Source: Rhea pennata (Eukaryota > Chordata > Aves > Rheiformes > Rheidae). From it: 64,000 nucleotides of DNA. Made by a program: the position numbers and the translations under genes. The stretch is from contig NC_084664.1 of NCBI RefSeq assembly GCF_028389875.1, forward strand, positions 115,823,966-115,887,965. Direction: 5' to 3'. Positions 25,091 through 36,996 of the stretch are shown here, in pieces. A model generated the notes under the pieces. The model was not told the origin of the DNA. It worked only from the letters and a program-made list of their open reading frames with translations, and made no database searches. Positions within the stretch are counted from its first letter, which is position 1. The number at the start of each line of letters is the position of its first letter.

Positions 25091-28000
25091 TGCATCTTCA
25101 AACTTGCCAGGATCTTGCCCCATTCTTTTTTCTAGAAGTACATCCTCAAAACATACCACGGGTTATTTGCCTCAGGCATGCCGTGAAGGGAGCTAGTCTT
25201 TCTGCCGAGACAGGATCCTGCTGGGCAGCCACCTGTGCTAGCAAGGCTATGTGCGAGGTGCTGCTCTTTCAGACTTCCACATGCCCTCATCCCTCCTTGG
25301 AGCCCAGCCATTTGCAAAATCTTGCAGCTATTTAAAGAGGAAAGAATAGCAAGAATAGGAATCTTACAAGGGGAGGCCTTCAAAAATTTGGGAACTTCAG
25401 GCTTAGAGAATGACGCAAAGACCGTTTCCTTCTTGTAGTACTTCCTAGAGCACTTCCTAGGCAACTAGGTTTACATGCATTTTGAAGCTGTTTGGTCCTG
25501 GAGACGCTAAAGGGATTATCGAGAACTGCACACCTTGTTTCAAAATAGTTGGAGTAACGTTATGCTCACAGGTACAGCTCTGCGTGCGCATGTGCCCAGC
25601 TGTGGACCCTGGGCACTTTGGCACAGATTCCTGGGCCCATGGCCAGGGTTCCTGCCTTAAAACATCCATGACTGCATGGCAGGATCATGTTGCTGAGCCA
25701 ATGTAGTGGAGGGGAAACTTAGTTTTGTGGAGCTATATAAAGCATTGCATTTTTCAGGAGGAAGAATAGCTGCTATGTAGATGTATAAAATAGCCACCCT
25801 CTGTATCTTAAATAGAAATACAGACATCTGATACACTAAATAAGAGCCTACAAGAGCAAATTCAGAGGGCACATAAAAATGAATTCGAAAAGTAAAATTA
25901 AAAGGCAGCATTTTTAGAATTGTTAATTGTATGGTAATTGGAAGTCAAAGCAAGGTCTATTTAAAAATCCAGAATGTCTGCTAGGAGTCCACAGACCAAC
26001 GCATATCAACAAAAATTAGAAAAGGAGGCCAGATTTTAATTGTAAATGGGATACTAACTGTCAGCAGCTCAGTTTCCCAAGTGTCAGTCAGAGATGGTTG
26101 TTTGACATTTTGTGTTTTACTTCTAGCTTTAGTTAAAAGCTCACCAATGACCTGTATATGGGCAGGTTCCTAATGAGTGGTAACTACTACATATTTAACC
26201 AGATGGCAAAAGTATCCTTTTGGATAAATGTCCAAAGGCTTGCCTGTAATTTCCAACCTCCTAATTGTGTAGCTATGGTGAAGTGCTTCCATGAAAGAGC
26301 ATAGCAAAGAGTTGTACTATAGTGGAGGAGGTACTGTTACATGTAGCTGTTACTATTCAATTTTCCTTCACTCCAGCTTTGCTCAAACATAGGATGAAGT
26401 ACTGTCTGCTCAGGATATCTTTGAAAAAGTTGCAAAGTTAAATGCCAGGCTAAAGTGTGTAAGACTGAGAAACAGAGATTAAGAATTCTCAGATACCTTT
26501 CTTGCCTACACAGTCAATGTACGGTGCATTATGCTGGGGTCATATATAAGGGTTTTCTCTCCTTGTGTGGGATGACAGTCAGGGCATACCAAGAGCGTCT
26601 CCATGGAGACTTAGCCCAAATAACTAGTACATTCCCAATGTGAATACACCTGTTTCTAGTAGAGAAATTTAGCTGAGAGTAGTGTTCTGCCAGATGAAGA
26701 ATTCCTATAAATGAAGGGAGTTTCACAAGGTGAGGTCCACGCTGAAGCTGAGGTGAATTTGTCTAGTCTCATCACTGGATTTTGGTGCATGAATAACTCT
26801 TTACCTCCTGGAACATGTAGAATGGCATTGGGTATTTCTTTTCTCTGTACATCGACCGCTTTGTATTTGACAGTAGAAACAAAATTTGCAGGATTCTTGT
26901 TCTTTTAAAGTAATTTTCTGCTATTTTACCAATCAGCAATGGGAGGAAACCTGCCCATTGCTCAACATCAGGTAGGCAACTAATTATGGTCATTTCTTCA
27001 TTGCTGCTCCTCAACGATGGGGGAGCTGAAGACTCCAGCTCTCCTTGGAGGCAAGGGTTGATATAGAAACCTGAGTTACTGTGACTGACTCACCCCAAAA
27101 TTGCCTATCAGTTAAGCTTGGTCATGTGAGGTATCCTCCCAGGCAGTCTAGCATCTGTAAGCTTGCATTTTAGAGGCAATGTGGATAATAATAAAGCCTG
27201 ATCGTGCAAAGTTTCACCAGAGCATACAGCTCCAACAGGCTGCATATTACAGTGATATATCTCCAATATGAATTTTGTCACAAAATATTTAAATAGCTGC
27301 AGACTTCTTTCTAAGAAGTCTTATGGGTATCTCTTGTACCTCAGCGAAATACTCTAGGAGGGTTTATCAGGAATCCTTCATTCAGTTGACTGTGTAAAGC
27401 CAGCTGGCTATGTATATGCCATTATCCTATACTGATCACCATGGTATCTAAGTGCCCTCTTCATGTCCCTGTTTATATTCATTATTCATGAACCTTTGTG
27501 CAAACAGGATTTTATTCCCCATGAATGTTTGGAGAATGACTGCTCTTCACACAAATGGCCACATTCATATGTTAACATGGGTGTCTTTGCACAACAAAAT
27601 ATTCATTACCAGCCCTATCTGCTATGTATCATTCATTATTCTTCCATTTTAAAAGTTCCCTTTATCCAGTCAAGAGACTTCGGTGACCGCTCACTTAGCA
27701 CAAATAGTGAATAGTAGAAGTGAATTAACTTGTGAAGACCCCCTACAAATCACAAACACTCTCTTTGAATAACACCTAGCACAGCTAAGTCTTGCTCCTT
27801 CACCAAGGTTTCCTCATAGAATCTTAGTACCAATAGCAGCCACAGCAGAAATCTGAATTGTCTCATAAGCAAGCAGAAAACAGAGAAGTCACATTCCCTG
27901 AGCAAGTGATTGTGGAATACATAGGAACAAAACAGCACTATTTTATCTCTAACCATTTTTTTTTATGCTTGAGGTGTTTCTGATTTGCCATTTTATGTCC

Positions 28001-28947
28001 ATCTACATAACTGGGTGAAGTCTAAGGAAGTGGATGTATATTTGGGAAAATGCATATTGATGGGGAAGCACACATTTTAGATTCTAGAAGCTGAGGCACG
28101 GTTTTCAAAACAGAAGGACTGAAGTTAGATCAAATCTTTAACTAGGCACTGAAACAATGAGACTTCATCTACACAAATGCAGAATATCCTGCATCTCCTA
28201 AATTAAAATGGTGGTATCTGCTCTGCAATCAGAATACTAATAAATAAAGCACCTATTTAGGTATGCACATATTGGCTTGAGCTCTAATTTTTGGCTCCCG
28301 TTTTGAAAATCTTATCTGAAATAAAATCCTAGAAACTGTCTGCAAGAACAAAGCTTAAAATCTAACAAGTAAACAGTACAAAATCATGAAAAAACACTGA
28401 GGAATGAATGAGTGCCAATGTAAAAATAGCAATAAGGAATGTTTAAGTAACTCATATAAACTGTTAAGATAAGACCAATTGCACCCCATTCAGTGGTAAT
28501 GCTCCTCAGTCCATGTCACTGGGAAAAACAAACTGCAGTGAAAGTTTGTAGTCACTTTTGTCAGAAGTACAATAGGTATCTAAGTCACATAAGGAAACTG
28601 ATGTGTTTAAATACAGGACAAAACTGTTTATCACTATGAAAAGCCTGCATAAAATCAGAGCAGAGGAAAAACAAAATGTAGTAACAGACAGCTTAAAGCT
28701 GTTTTGGACACTTTTCAATACAACATATAAACCTAACAGGTCACCTGTTTGCTTAGTAGTAAGCAGAATCTATGAATTAGTTTAAAAGGTGACTTTCAAA
28801 AAATATTTAGCTCGAGGAAATGCCATGGAGCAATAGCTTAAATCTTTCGGAGTTATCATCTTTCCTGTGCGAGGAGGTTGCGTGGTCTCCGCAGCCATCC
28901 AAAGTGGCAAATGTTTCCCAGAGTTCTCAGGGAGAGCTGACACACTG

Positions 28948-29016
28948 AACTAATCTTTAATTTATTGATGTACTACTTCACTGAGAGATGTAGTATATCA
29001 ATAAATGGCTTTAGTT
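28948..29016. ncRNA. Pre-miRNA-sized imperfect hairpin (candidate only)
   Basis: The inner stem pairs 28960-28976 with 28990-29006: 17 pairs, one of which is a G-U wobble on the plus-strand RNA. The loop is 13 nt (28977-28989). Beyond an internal bulge, AACTAA at 28948-28953 pairs with TTAGTT at 29011-29016. Overall length is 69 nt, in the range of microRNA precursors. It could equally be a remnant of a miniature inverted-repeat transposon. I do not recognise a known miRNA seed. Confidence 0.3.
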
Positions 29017-29521
29017 AAGAAGCTAAGGTCTAAGAAGCAGTGGTAGAAGCTTGCAAAAGTACATCAAAGCTTACAGAAAATAAAATCAAGAGCTTGTGGG
29101 AGAAAATTGATGTCTAGGAAGGACAGAGAGAACAAACAAACACTACAAACTTTTAAGATCCACTGTAAGAGTTTTCTGCAAGACAGCATTGCTGGCCATC
29201 TTAAACACACATTTTGCAGGCTTCTACAGCCTTCTCCATTGTCCAGCATCTTATAAAAACATTATTATGAAATAAATGACAGTGGTCACTAGTAAGAAGA
29301 AAAATTTGCCCTAAAATGAAATAGGAAATCACAGTCGTATGTAGTGCAATGTAGTCTGGTAACTGATGGCCTTACTGTGATGATATTTCCCAAATCACTG
29401 AACCCACTGCTACAATTGGCTGCACTTAAAGGCTTCTTTACCTTGATAATAGGCTGAGCAGACACAGAACAGAGTAAAAGCCAATCTGAGTTCACACAGC
29501 ACAGGCAACAATACTTGTGGC

Positions 29522-29566
29522 TTTCTTTTTTCTTTCTTTTTTTTCTTTTTCTTTTTTTTTTTTTTT
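29522..29566. repeat. Pyrimidine-rich (CTTTT)n tract
   Basis: Almost pure T and C, ending in a T run. It accounts for the K/R-rich chance frame on the minus strand. Confidence 0.9.
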
Positions 29567-32064
29567 GTACTACTGTCATCTTTTTCTCTAAAAACAATTA
29601 AAAATGCAAGACAACAACTGCAGAGTTGGGGTACCTGCCTGCATATGGTACCTTTTTACCTATCTGATACCTTCCTATCTTCTGAGAACTTGTGTATTAA
29701 AAATCATTCTCGGTGCTCAGTCCATGCAGGAGGTGCATTGCCACGTACTCCTTTCCTACTTACAGTCTACTGGTATAATCTGGCTCAGCAGAGCCTGCAG
29801 AACCAGGTCCCTGGATCCACTCATACCATTTTCAGCACTATCCTGGAAGACATATAGAAAAAAAGAAGTCAGGAGGCACTGGGTAATAGGAGGAGCCAAC
29901 ATCATTGCAGGTCCCTTACACAACAGGGTGTAAGTGAATATATGAAGCATATGTTAAATGTCCCAGAATTATAACCTCTGCAGCACCATGAAAAGGAAGG
30001 AAGTCCCTCTTCTAAAGATTTTCATAATATTGATCCTTAAAGCAACACTTGTAGGTTAAAATATCCGAATAATCCCTCATGTCTCCTGGATGAACCATGT
30101 GACACTGAGCTGTGACTAACTCAGCCTCATGAAGCACCCCCCACCTCCTCGGTCACTGCTGTGAGCTCTCAAATACTCTCTCTGGAAGACCAGTTCCCAC
30201 CAAGGGTGAGGAACTGGTGGAACAGGGATGTTAACAGAGATTCCCTGCCCAGAGATGATAAAAATAGTAAAATATCAAAAGGATGAATTGTCTTAGGATC
30301 AGCCAATGCTGCTGTTAAAGAGCGACTGACATTGCTAAGAAAGCCACTAAAGATAATGAGAGAATTATCTCCTCCTGCTCAGGAGATAGGCTGGAACATG
30401 TGGGCAGGCAGGACTTATTCCTTATTCCTGGGTAAAACAAATCAGAAACACTGAAATGGAGCAGCCCTCCCTACACTGGAAAACGCCACTTCTGCAGCCT
30501 TGACACATTCCTGCAAAACATAACATTTCTGTCAAATTTCCCAGCCAGAAATAGGCATGCTTCTCAAGAGCACCAGCTTTTCTGCATCCCGGTCTTCACT
30601 TCAGCCATCTTTACACTCCTGGGAGCCCCAGATAGGACAGGGAAACTGTGGGCATCCCGTTGCACTGTGAGCAAGGACTGGGGAGCTAGGCAGCCTAGGA
30701 GTTTTGTTATTTTTTTCTTGAAAAACAAAACCATAATGCTATTGCAATTCTTTTAAGATAACTATTGGATTTCTCCGCTCTGTAGGAAATTTCTAATTTC
30801 AAGGTTTCATTCCATTCTTCATTGCAAAACAGTTTTTAAAAAATGAAGCTTCTCGAGTAAAAGGAGTTACAGATTTTAATCTAAATCTGTCCCTGAGTAC
30901 TAGGTCCTGGGGTCTGTGATGATGTCATATGCCCATTAACTGATCAGATTCATCTTCTTGAAGAACATATAAGTACTTGGGAAAGATATGTTTGCCTTAT
31001 CCTCAGAACAAATGGTAATTAATAAGTCCAGAAGGCTCGCATGTATTGCTAGCAGTGGCCTTTGCTTCTGGAGAAGTCAGTCTAATCATTAGCAATACCA
31101 TTGCTTATCCACAGGATGGCCTGCTTGCTAAGAAGTTGCTAGATACTTCCCTAAATGAGGTGGAAGTCTAGCTGCTATCCAGGTTCCCACCACAGCGGAG
31201 TCGTATATATACACAGAGAAAATTTCAGGGGTATTTTTGGAGTCGCAGAAGGACCTTGCAGAACAAGGTGCTTGGTCCTGAGTAAATGAAGACGAACTCA
31301 GCCAGGGTGCTCTGTGTGCTGTTAGAAACGTGCTGCTGGCTCTGTTTTTATCTTTTGACACCTGGCCAAGAAGGGGGAGACCTACATTCTCAGCCTGAAA
31401 GGATTTCATCTGTAAAGATGAAGTAACGGTCTGGCAGTACCTTACAGTCTGGCAGCACTGCAAGTTTCATGGTAACCTTCCCCTTGTGGCTGGACCTCGG
31501 TGAAGGATGCCAAACATGCAGAGCTGAGCGCAGGCAAAAGGGAGTCTGAACCCGCAGCTGAACAGTTGTGACGTTTCTGGAGAAGGGGAGCAATCACCAG
31601 CTCCAGATCCAGTCTGACTTCTTTTTCTCCTACTTCTTGAACAGCAGTGGTGTAGAGTCCCACTCCAAAAAATCACTTCGCTATTCAGCTAGATCAGTAT
31701 GCACTTCTCTGCCATGCACTTTCATGCTTTCCACAACTCCTGATGCCGTGTGTGGATAGATGTAGCAGGTTTCAAGAGGCATCCAAATTCTCAGTACAGC
31801 CAAACAACAGATAGATTCCTCACAGTATCATGCATAACTCTAATCAGTGATGAGATTATTGGTCTGGCTGAAAAAACATTGCTATCTCTTCTCCTGTTAT
31901 AGCTTCCCTTCCCTACTTCACCATCCTCTACACTTTCTTGTGGTTTCTTTTCCTTCCTTTGTACTCTTCCCCTGATAAGACACTTTTCCTCCAATCTATG
32001 CCATCTGGAGGATGCTCAATGGCTCTTCTGGACTCCCTGCAGCTTCAGCTCTCTTCCTCTAGCT

Positions 32065-32120
32065 TTTTTTTCTTTTTTTTTTTTTTCTTTTTTTTTTTGT
32101 GCGTGTGTGTGTGCGTGTGT
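32065..32120. repeat. Poly(T) followed by imperfect (TG)n
   Basis: T-rich tract with single C interruptions to 32098, then GTGCGTGTGTGTGTGCGTGTGT. The 159-codon plus-strand frame crossing it owes its length to this low-complexity sequence. Confidence 0.9.
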
Positions 32121-34408
32121 TCAAAAGAGCTAACACAAGCATCAACTAAGAAACTGAGACATATCTCTGTTCAAAGTTGCTTCTTAAAAACTTGCAAAAT
32201 TGATAATCCTGCAGAGGCTTCTACAGGTTTCTTGCCCAGGGGTTTCAGCTCCAGAGCAAACCCTGGCACAGCCCCATTTCGCTCTAATGAATTCTTGAAC
32301 TTGAATCAAATCACCAAAAATATCTCTTACTACATTCACTCTCTATGCCAGACACATTCATGCAGATGCAAGCCACTCATGCCCCAGTGCGTTGTTTTAC
32401 ATTTGAAAATGCAATAACGGAACTTTGTTGCAGATTTCACTTCTGTACAGTCTGTATTGGTGTTGCAAGTTCATTTAACATGTAGCTCTTAATTCATCAC
32501 AGACATCTCCTAGTGCTTTAGGAAGACCATCCAGACCAGGACCAAGGAAGTCTTCATCAGTCAGTAGAGGCTGTGCCTTTGGCAACGGAGATCTTTGCTG
32601 TCACAGACTCTCGGACGACTTTCAATATCACAACTCAGGCTTTGACTTTAAATCAGTCCAACAGTTACAATTTTCTACAACATCTTCACAGTTTCAAAGC
32701 TTCCTTGACTTTCATGTTTGGGCAAAGCTGCTGGTGAAACCAATGAGTGGCTTGCCTGACTAACTAGTATAAAATTGGAGCTTAGGTTGGTAAAAATTAC
32801 TGTAGGAGAAAGACTGTGGTAACTGAATATATGCAGCACTCCTGTTGGCTCCCTGTCAAAAGACTAGCCTTTTCTTTCTGTAGATCTTTTTATAAACCCC
32901 CCTAGCTTACAATTTTCTCTATAAAACAACCACAGATTTAATTTGGCTTTTAAAGAACAGAAGAAAAGGAAACACCCAGTACTGATCTGTGTCTGAAAGG
33001 TAAAGAGGGAATTTTATATAAAACAGCCAAGTCAGAACTCTTTTATTTCAATTTTTACTGGGGCTCTGATTTTAAGTCAGATGTTATTTCGGAGAGTCTC
33101 ATATTCTGCTATTTTTTCCAATGATACGTTTTTAATCCTAGATTTCACCAGTAGTCAATTGCTGCCTCTATCTCTTGCTCCCCACCTCTGACTTACTGTC
33201 AGTATTTCTGGCTGTTTCTATTCACAGCCCTCACTTGCTAAGCTCTAAGTCTGTGCTGAGATTTCTCAGTACAGCCTCAAAGCCAAAAGTCTTAATATAA
33301 CCTGGAAGCCAAGCAAAGTCAGCTGCGAGAGACTGAATGGAAGAGGAAAAAGCACTGACTGTGCATACTGAGTACTTATTATGTATTTATAGTTGGAGTG
33401 TTAGCAATAGGCATCGTAAAAAATGACCTGAAAACACAAGAAGAGAACATGGCTTTTTAAATCTATATGTGTTTTTTTAAGGTGTACAACAAAAGTGTGG
33501 AAATGTTATTCCTATAATCCATTACTAAGGTGGAGTAGCAAAAGATTCTTGATTTTTGTCCTAAAGATTAAACCTTGTCCATTTTGACCTTTCAGGAGTG
33601 CTTAGAGATGACCAGAGAGCCAGTACCATTGTTAAAAGCACTACAGAAACTAAACGTGACAAATAAGATGTAAGGTACTTCTAGTACAGCCATTTAAAGC
33701 TATTTGTTGTTTTTTTTTTCAGATATCTCCTTACTACAACTCAAATACCCCAAAGAGGTTAGTGGAAAAGATCTCTTTGTTATTCAGCTTCTAAATTGGC
33801 TGATAAAGCTGCTCATTCTGCCCTGTAGTCAGCCAGGATGACCTCCAAAAAAATGACAAAGAAAGATATTTATTCTTATCCTGAAGAACCAAGTAGAATG
33901 AAAAACAAATATTAAGAAAAACTCAAAAATAGTATTTATTCTTTCATCGTATGAAAGAATTTTAATTGAATTTTGAGTTGATGCAACCTCCTTTTTCCTG
34001 TTCCAGGACACATTTTAAGATACCATTTGCAGAACTTTTAGGAAAGGGTTCATAAAAATTAGTCAGAAGATTTTTGTAAAAAGCCTAGAGGCAAGTAATA
34101 CATTCTTCTTGTAATTTTAATAATAACAATAATATTTTGGAGAAACTGTCCAGCTAAAAAGTCCAGTAAAAGAAACAAAGAAAGTCATGCCTGCTCAGAC
34201 GTGCCTAAAAGTGCCTCTGCTGAAAGTTGATGGAAAATTTGACTTATTAGTCTCTAAAAAATGCACTCCTTATCAGTGACAGTGTTTTCCCTGCAGCTGG
34301 AAGACAGGCTGAATAGGCTGCAGATTTATGTGCAGCTAATCTAACTGCGTAATAAATGTCCATACTCAGATGGTGTATATTAAATAGGGCAGAGATCCAA
34401 ATGACACA

Positions 34409-34414
34409 TATAAA
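34409..34414 (+). promoter_or_regulatory. TATAAA upstream of the CpG island
   Basis: A TATAAA lies about 240 bp before the CpG island on the plus strand. It would place a start site near 34440. TATA-like words are common in AT-rich DNA, so support comes only from position. Confidence 0.2.
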
Positions 34415-34649
34415 GTCCATATCAAAGAAAGTGGCACAGTCTTTCCCACCAGTTCACTGCTTTCAGTCTGGTTTCCGGAGGAAAGGAGGTTTACCCAGTC
34501 ACGCTGTCTGTCAGCCGGTCCTCCCACAATAATTCTCCAGCCCATTAGGCAGGTTCAGGCAAATTTGAGGGAGGAATAGAAGTCTCAAAGATATTAAGTT
34601 CTGACAAGTTTCATAAAAACGAACAGCTGGAGAGAGGAGAAAAACCCAA

Positions 34650-34935
34650 ATTAGTGCCTCCGCAGAGGGGGCGAGAGGCAGACTTCGTACGCGGGCTGGC
34701 CTGCCTCTCCGCAGCCTTCGTCCCTGCAGCCCCGCTGGCCTCGGCCCGCAGCGCGGGGGTCGGGCTCGGTGCCCCGCGCTGCCTCCGGCCGCGGCACCGG
34801 CGTGGGGCAGCGAGCAGAGGCAGCCGCAAGCCCGTAGCAAGGCTCTGCTCGCCCTGCCGCCCACGGAGCTGCTCGGTTCCCTCCCCCCGGATGCAACTGC
34901 GGGGTTGTTTTTCTTCCTTGCGGGGGAAGGAGAAG
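34650..34935. promoter_or_regulatory. Isolated CpG island (candidate promoter)
   Basis: About 30 CpG dinucleotides fall within roughly 290 bp of strongly GC-rich DNA, while flanking DNA on both sides is AT-rich and almost CpG-free. CpG clusters like this persist in vertebrate genomes where DNA is unmethylated in the germline, usually at promoters. There is an Sp1-type CCGCCC at about 34857. Several open frames cross the island on both strands, but they are low-complexity R/P/A/G/S frames typical of GC-rich DNA and I do not regard them as genes. The likely role is the promoter of an unannotated noncoding transcript, or an orphan CpG island acting as a regulatory element. Direction cannot be set with confidence; a TATAAA upstream on the plus strand and a good splice donor downstream give weak support for plus. 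Confidence 0.6.
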
Positions 34936-35511
34936 GGACAGAGAGGCCAATCTTCTCGCCTTTGGAAACGCCAGGGCAAAACTTTTCTCTTTTTCTTCCG
35001 CTACCGTTCACTAAAATCATTCACTGAGTCGTAGATGAATTCTTGAATAGCTTTGGTCAAATTGAAATAGGCTTTTTCAGTGAGTGAAGGGGATTCAACC
35101 AAAAAAACTCTCTTAGTTCTTCTTGTGATTCTCCTTGCCACATAACATTTTTAATTGGGAGCCTAAAAAACAAAGCTTTCCCCAAATCTTTTCAAAGCCA
35201 TCAGGAATATCATCCAGGATGTCCAAAGGAGACATGCAACAGGGAACTGGGGAAATCTTATTAAAGAATTCATTAATAATTAATATATAAGAGTATTTTC
35301 TTGTGGGAGCAGATTAATATTAATTTCCTTACAGGAAGAGCAAAATTATAAAGAATGATGAGAACATTTAGGTGTCTTCATTAAAAAATGCAAAGTGTAC
35401 TATATAAGTGCTTCACCACAGTGGTTTTTATTAAGAAGTGAAAGAGAATGGAAACTGTTTTTCAGAAGACAGTTATTCAATACTTCTTAGGCTAACAGTT
35501 TGCTGTTTCAG

Positions 35512-35861
35512 AGGAAACCTTTGGAGAGAAGAGTGGAGGCAAAAAGACCAACAGCAGACGTACCAGCTGCAACAGGCTCCTTACTTCTAGCTGACAGTTT
35601 TGGCAAAGCAGAAAGCCAACTGGGGTTAGAATGTCATCAGCTATTTATGGATATTTCTCTCTTTATTTATTTTATTTTTGCATTTTAAATGGGGAGAATC
35701 ACATTGCTTCGTTATTTACTGCAGAATGCAAAACACAGTCTAGCAGATTTTTATACCCACAGCTCAAGCTAACAATTAATAGGATCTGCATGCATAAATT
35801 CTTTTCCCCATTCTCTATTCAAATTCTGATCCTTTCCCACAACAAATATGATTGCTGAGAG
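35512..35861 (+). other. Candidate exon of a noncoding transcript downstream of the CpG island
   Basis: A pyrimidine-rich acceptor (TTTGCTGTTTCAG, ending at 35511) and a near-perfect donor (GAG|GTAAGT, GT at 35862) bracket 350 bp. The segment starts about 580 bp downstream of the CpG island. It contains stops in all frames and no recognised coding motif, so any exon would be noncoding. No first-exon donor in the island was convincing. This is a hypothesis from splice-site words only. Confidence 0.2.
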
Positions 35862-36957
35862 GTAAGTATTATTTAGTATTTTTTTTCCAGGGGAGAGAAA
35901 AGAAATAATTTGACCTCCCAGTTGACTGGCATTGCCTGACCTCTCATTGCCCTCACTGCAACTGCATACCCACTGCTTAGAAATACAAAGCCATTTTTCA
36001 AAATAGGACCACTTAAACATTGAGCTTGGGGAAAATGATGGGGAAGGGAGACACTACCTGTTAGATTTTAACACTTTAATAACTTGACAAAACACACAGA
36101 AAGGAGAGACAAATTTCTGGAAGTGTCTTAGGCTAAACTTTCTCTCTGTTGCCATCATCCTCAGTATTACTCTTTCCTAAATTTCTCATTGTGCTATTCC
36201 AAAACTGAGGTCAAAATTGGGGAAACAGAGAAGGAGTTCTTTAACTGGGACCCATTTGATCACTTTCCAAAAGAACAGGGGAAACTGTTAGGATTAGTAT
36301 TTAATATTTTTCCTAATGAAGTTTGAAAAATCACAATGTTTATTAAAAAGTTTAGGCAGGTAGGTCTCATGGTCCAAGTTTTTCAAATAGTGAGAGACAA
36401 ATTCCTTTGGACCTCCTTAGTTCACTGGAGCTCCATCAGGATGAATTTAGTCCTCTGTATCTTGATATTTCTTTTGCTCGCTTCCATTAATAATAGACCA
36501 GGCATTCCCCAACTGTCTATTTTGAAACATCTTTTCCTGAGAAGGTAATATAAAAAAAAATACAGTTTCGCAATACTTTTGACTTGTTTCCGCAGCTTCA
36601 CTTTTCACACTCTCATGGGCCCCCTTTTGGGTAGCCAGGGACAAAGTGAAACAAAAGCACCGGGTGCAGGTGCCCAGGAAATACTTTCTGTAGAAATAGT
36701 AACTACATTAAACCATTTGAACTTTCTTCCTGCTCATCACATTTTAAGATTTCAAATATTACAGAGACCCTGAACAGACAAATGCTGTTTCCTTTATAGA
36801 GATCTCTGTCTGGCTCTGATCAGAAGCAGTTTTGTGCTGGGGAGAATTCTGCTTTTCTGCTCTGCTTTAGGGGTGAAGTTTGTCTGTTGACGCTAGTGAA
36901 CTTGCTCCCAATTAGCATAGTGCAACTGCAAGAAGATTTGGCTCCACATCAAACTGC

Positions 36958-36996
36958 ATTTAGACTATTACTAGTCTAAATATGGGACCCATATTT
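36958..36996. repeat. Two overlapping inverted repeats
   Basis: ATTTAGACTA (36958-36967) pairs with TAGTCTAAAT (36972-36981). AAATATGGG (36978-36986) pairs with CCCATATTT (36988-36996). They share 36978-36981, so both cannot form fully at once. Confidence 0.85.

Larger units (their letters stand above)
21991..28947. other. Intergenic desert
   Basis: Apart from the listed CR1 fragment, homopolymer runs and small inverted repeat, I see nothing classifiable. A cluster of overlapping 60-110-codon frames at 25.1-25.9 kb shows no domain. Confidence 0.55.
29017..34408. other. Intergenic desert
   Basis: No gene recognised. It has T-rich low-complexity tracts. Overlapping minus-strand frames at 31.1-31.7 kb have no identifiable domain. 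Confidence 0.55.

Noticed and set aside
25132..25911. Cluster of overlapping frames of 67-110 codons
   Set aside because: Opposed overlapping frames without motifs, as expected from a locally stop-poor stretch.
29289..29597. 102-codon minus-strand frame with K/R-rich start
   Set aside because: The basic stretch is the translated pyrimidine tract; the rest has no motif.
31938..32417. 159-codon plus-strand open frame
   Set aside because: Its length comes from a poly(T)/(TG)n tract (poly-F then CVCVC); no domain or coding character outside it.
34511..35034. 169-, 126-, 122- and 99-codon frames on both strands at the CpG island
   Set aside because: GC-rich DNA has few stops; the R/P/A/G-rich products overlap in opposite directions, have no motif and are explained by composition.
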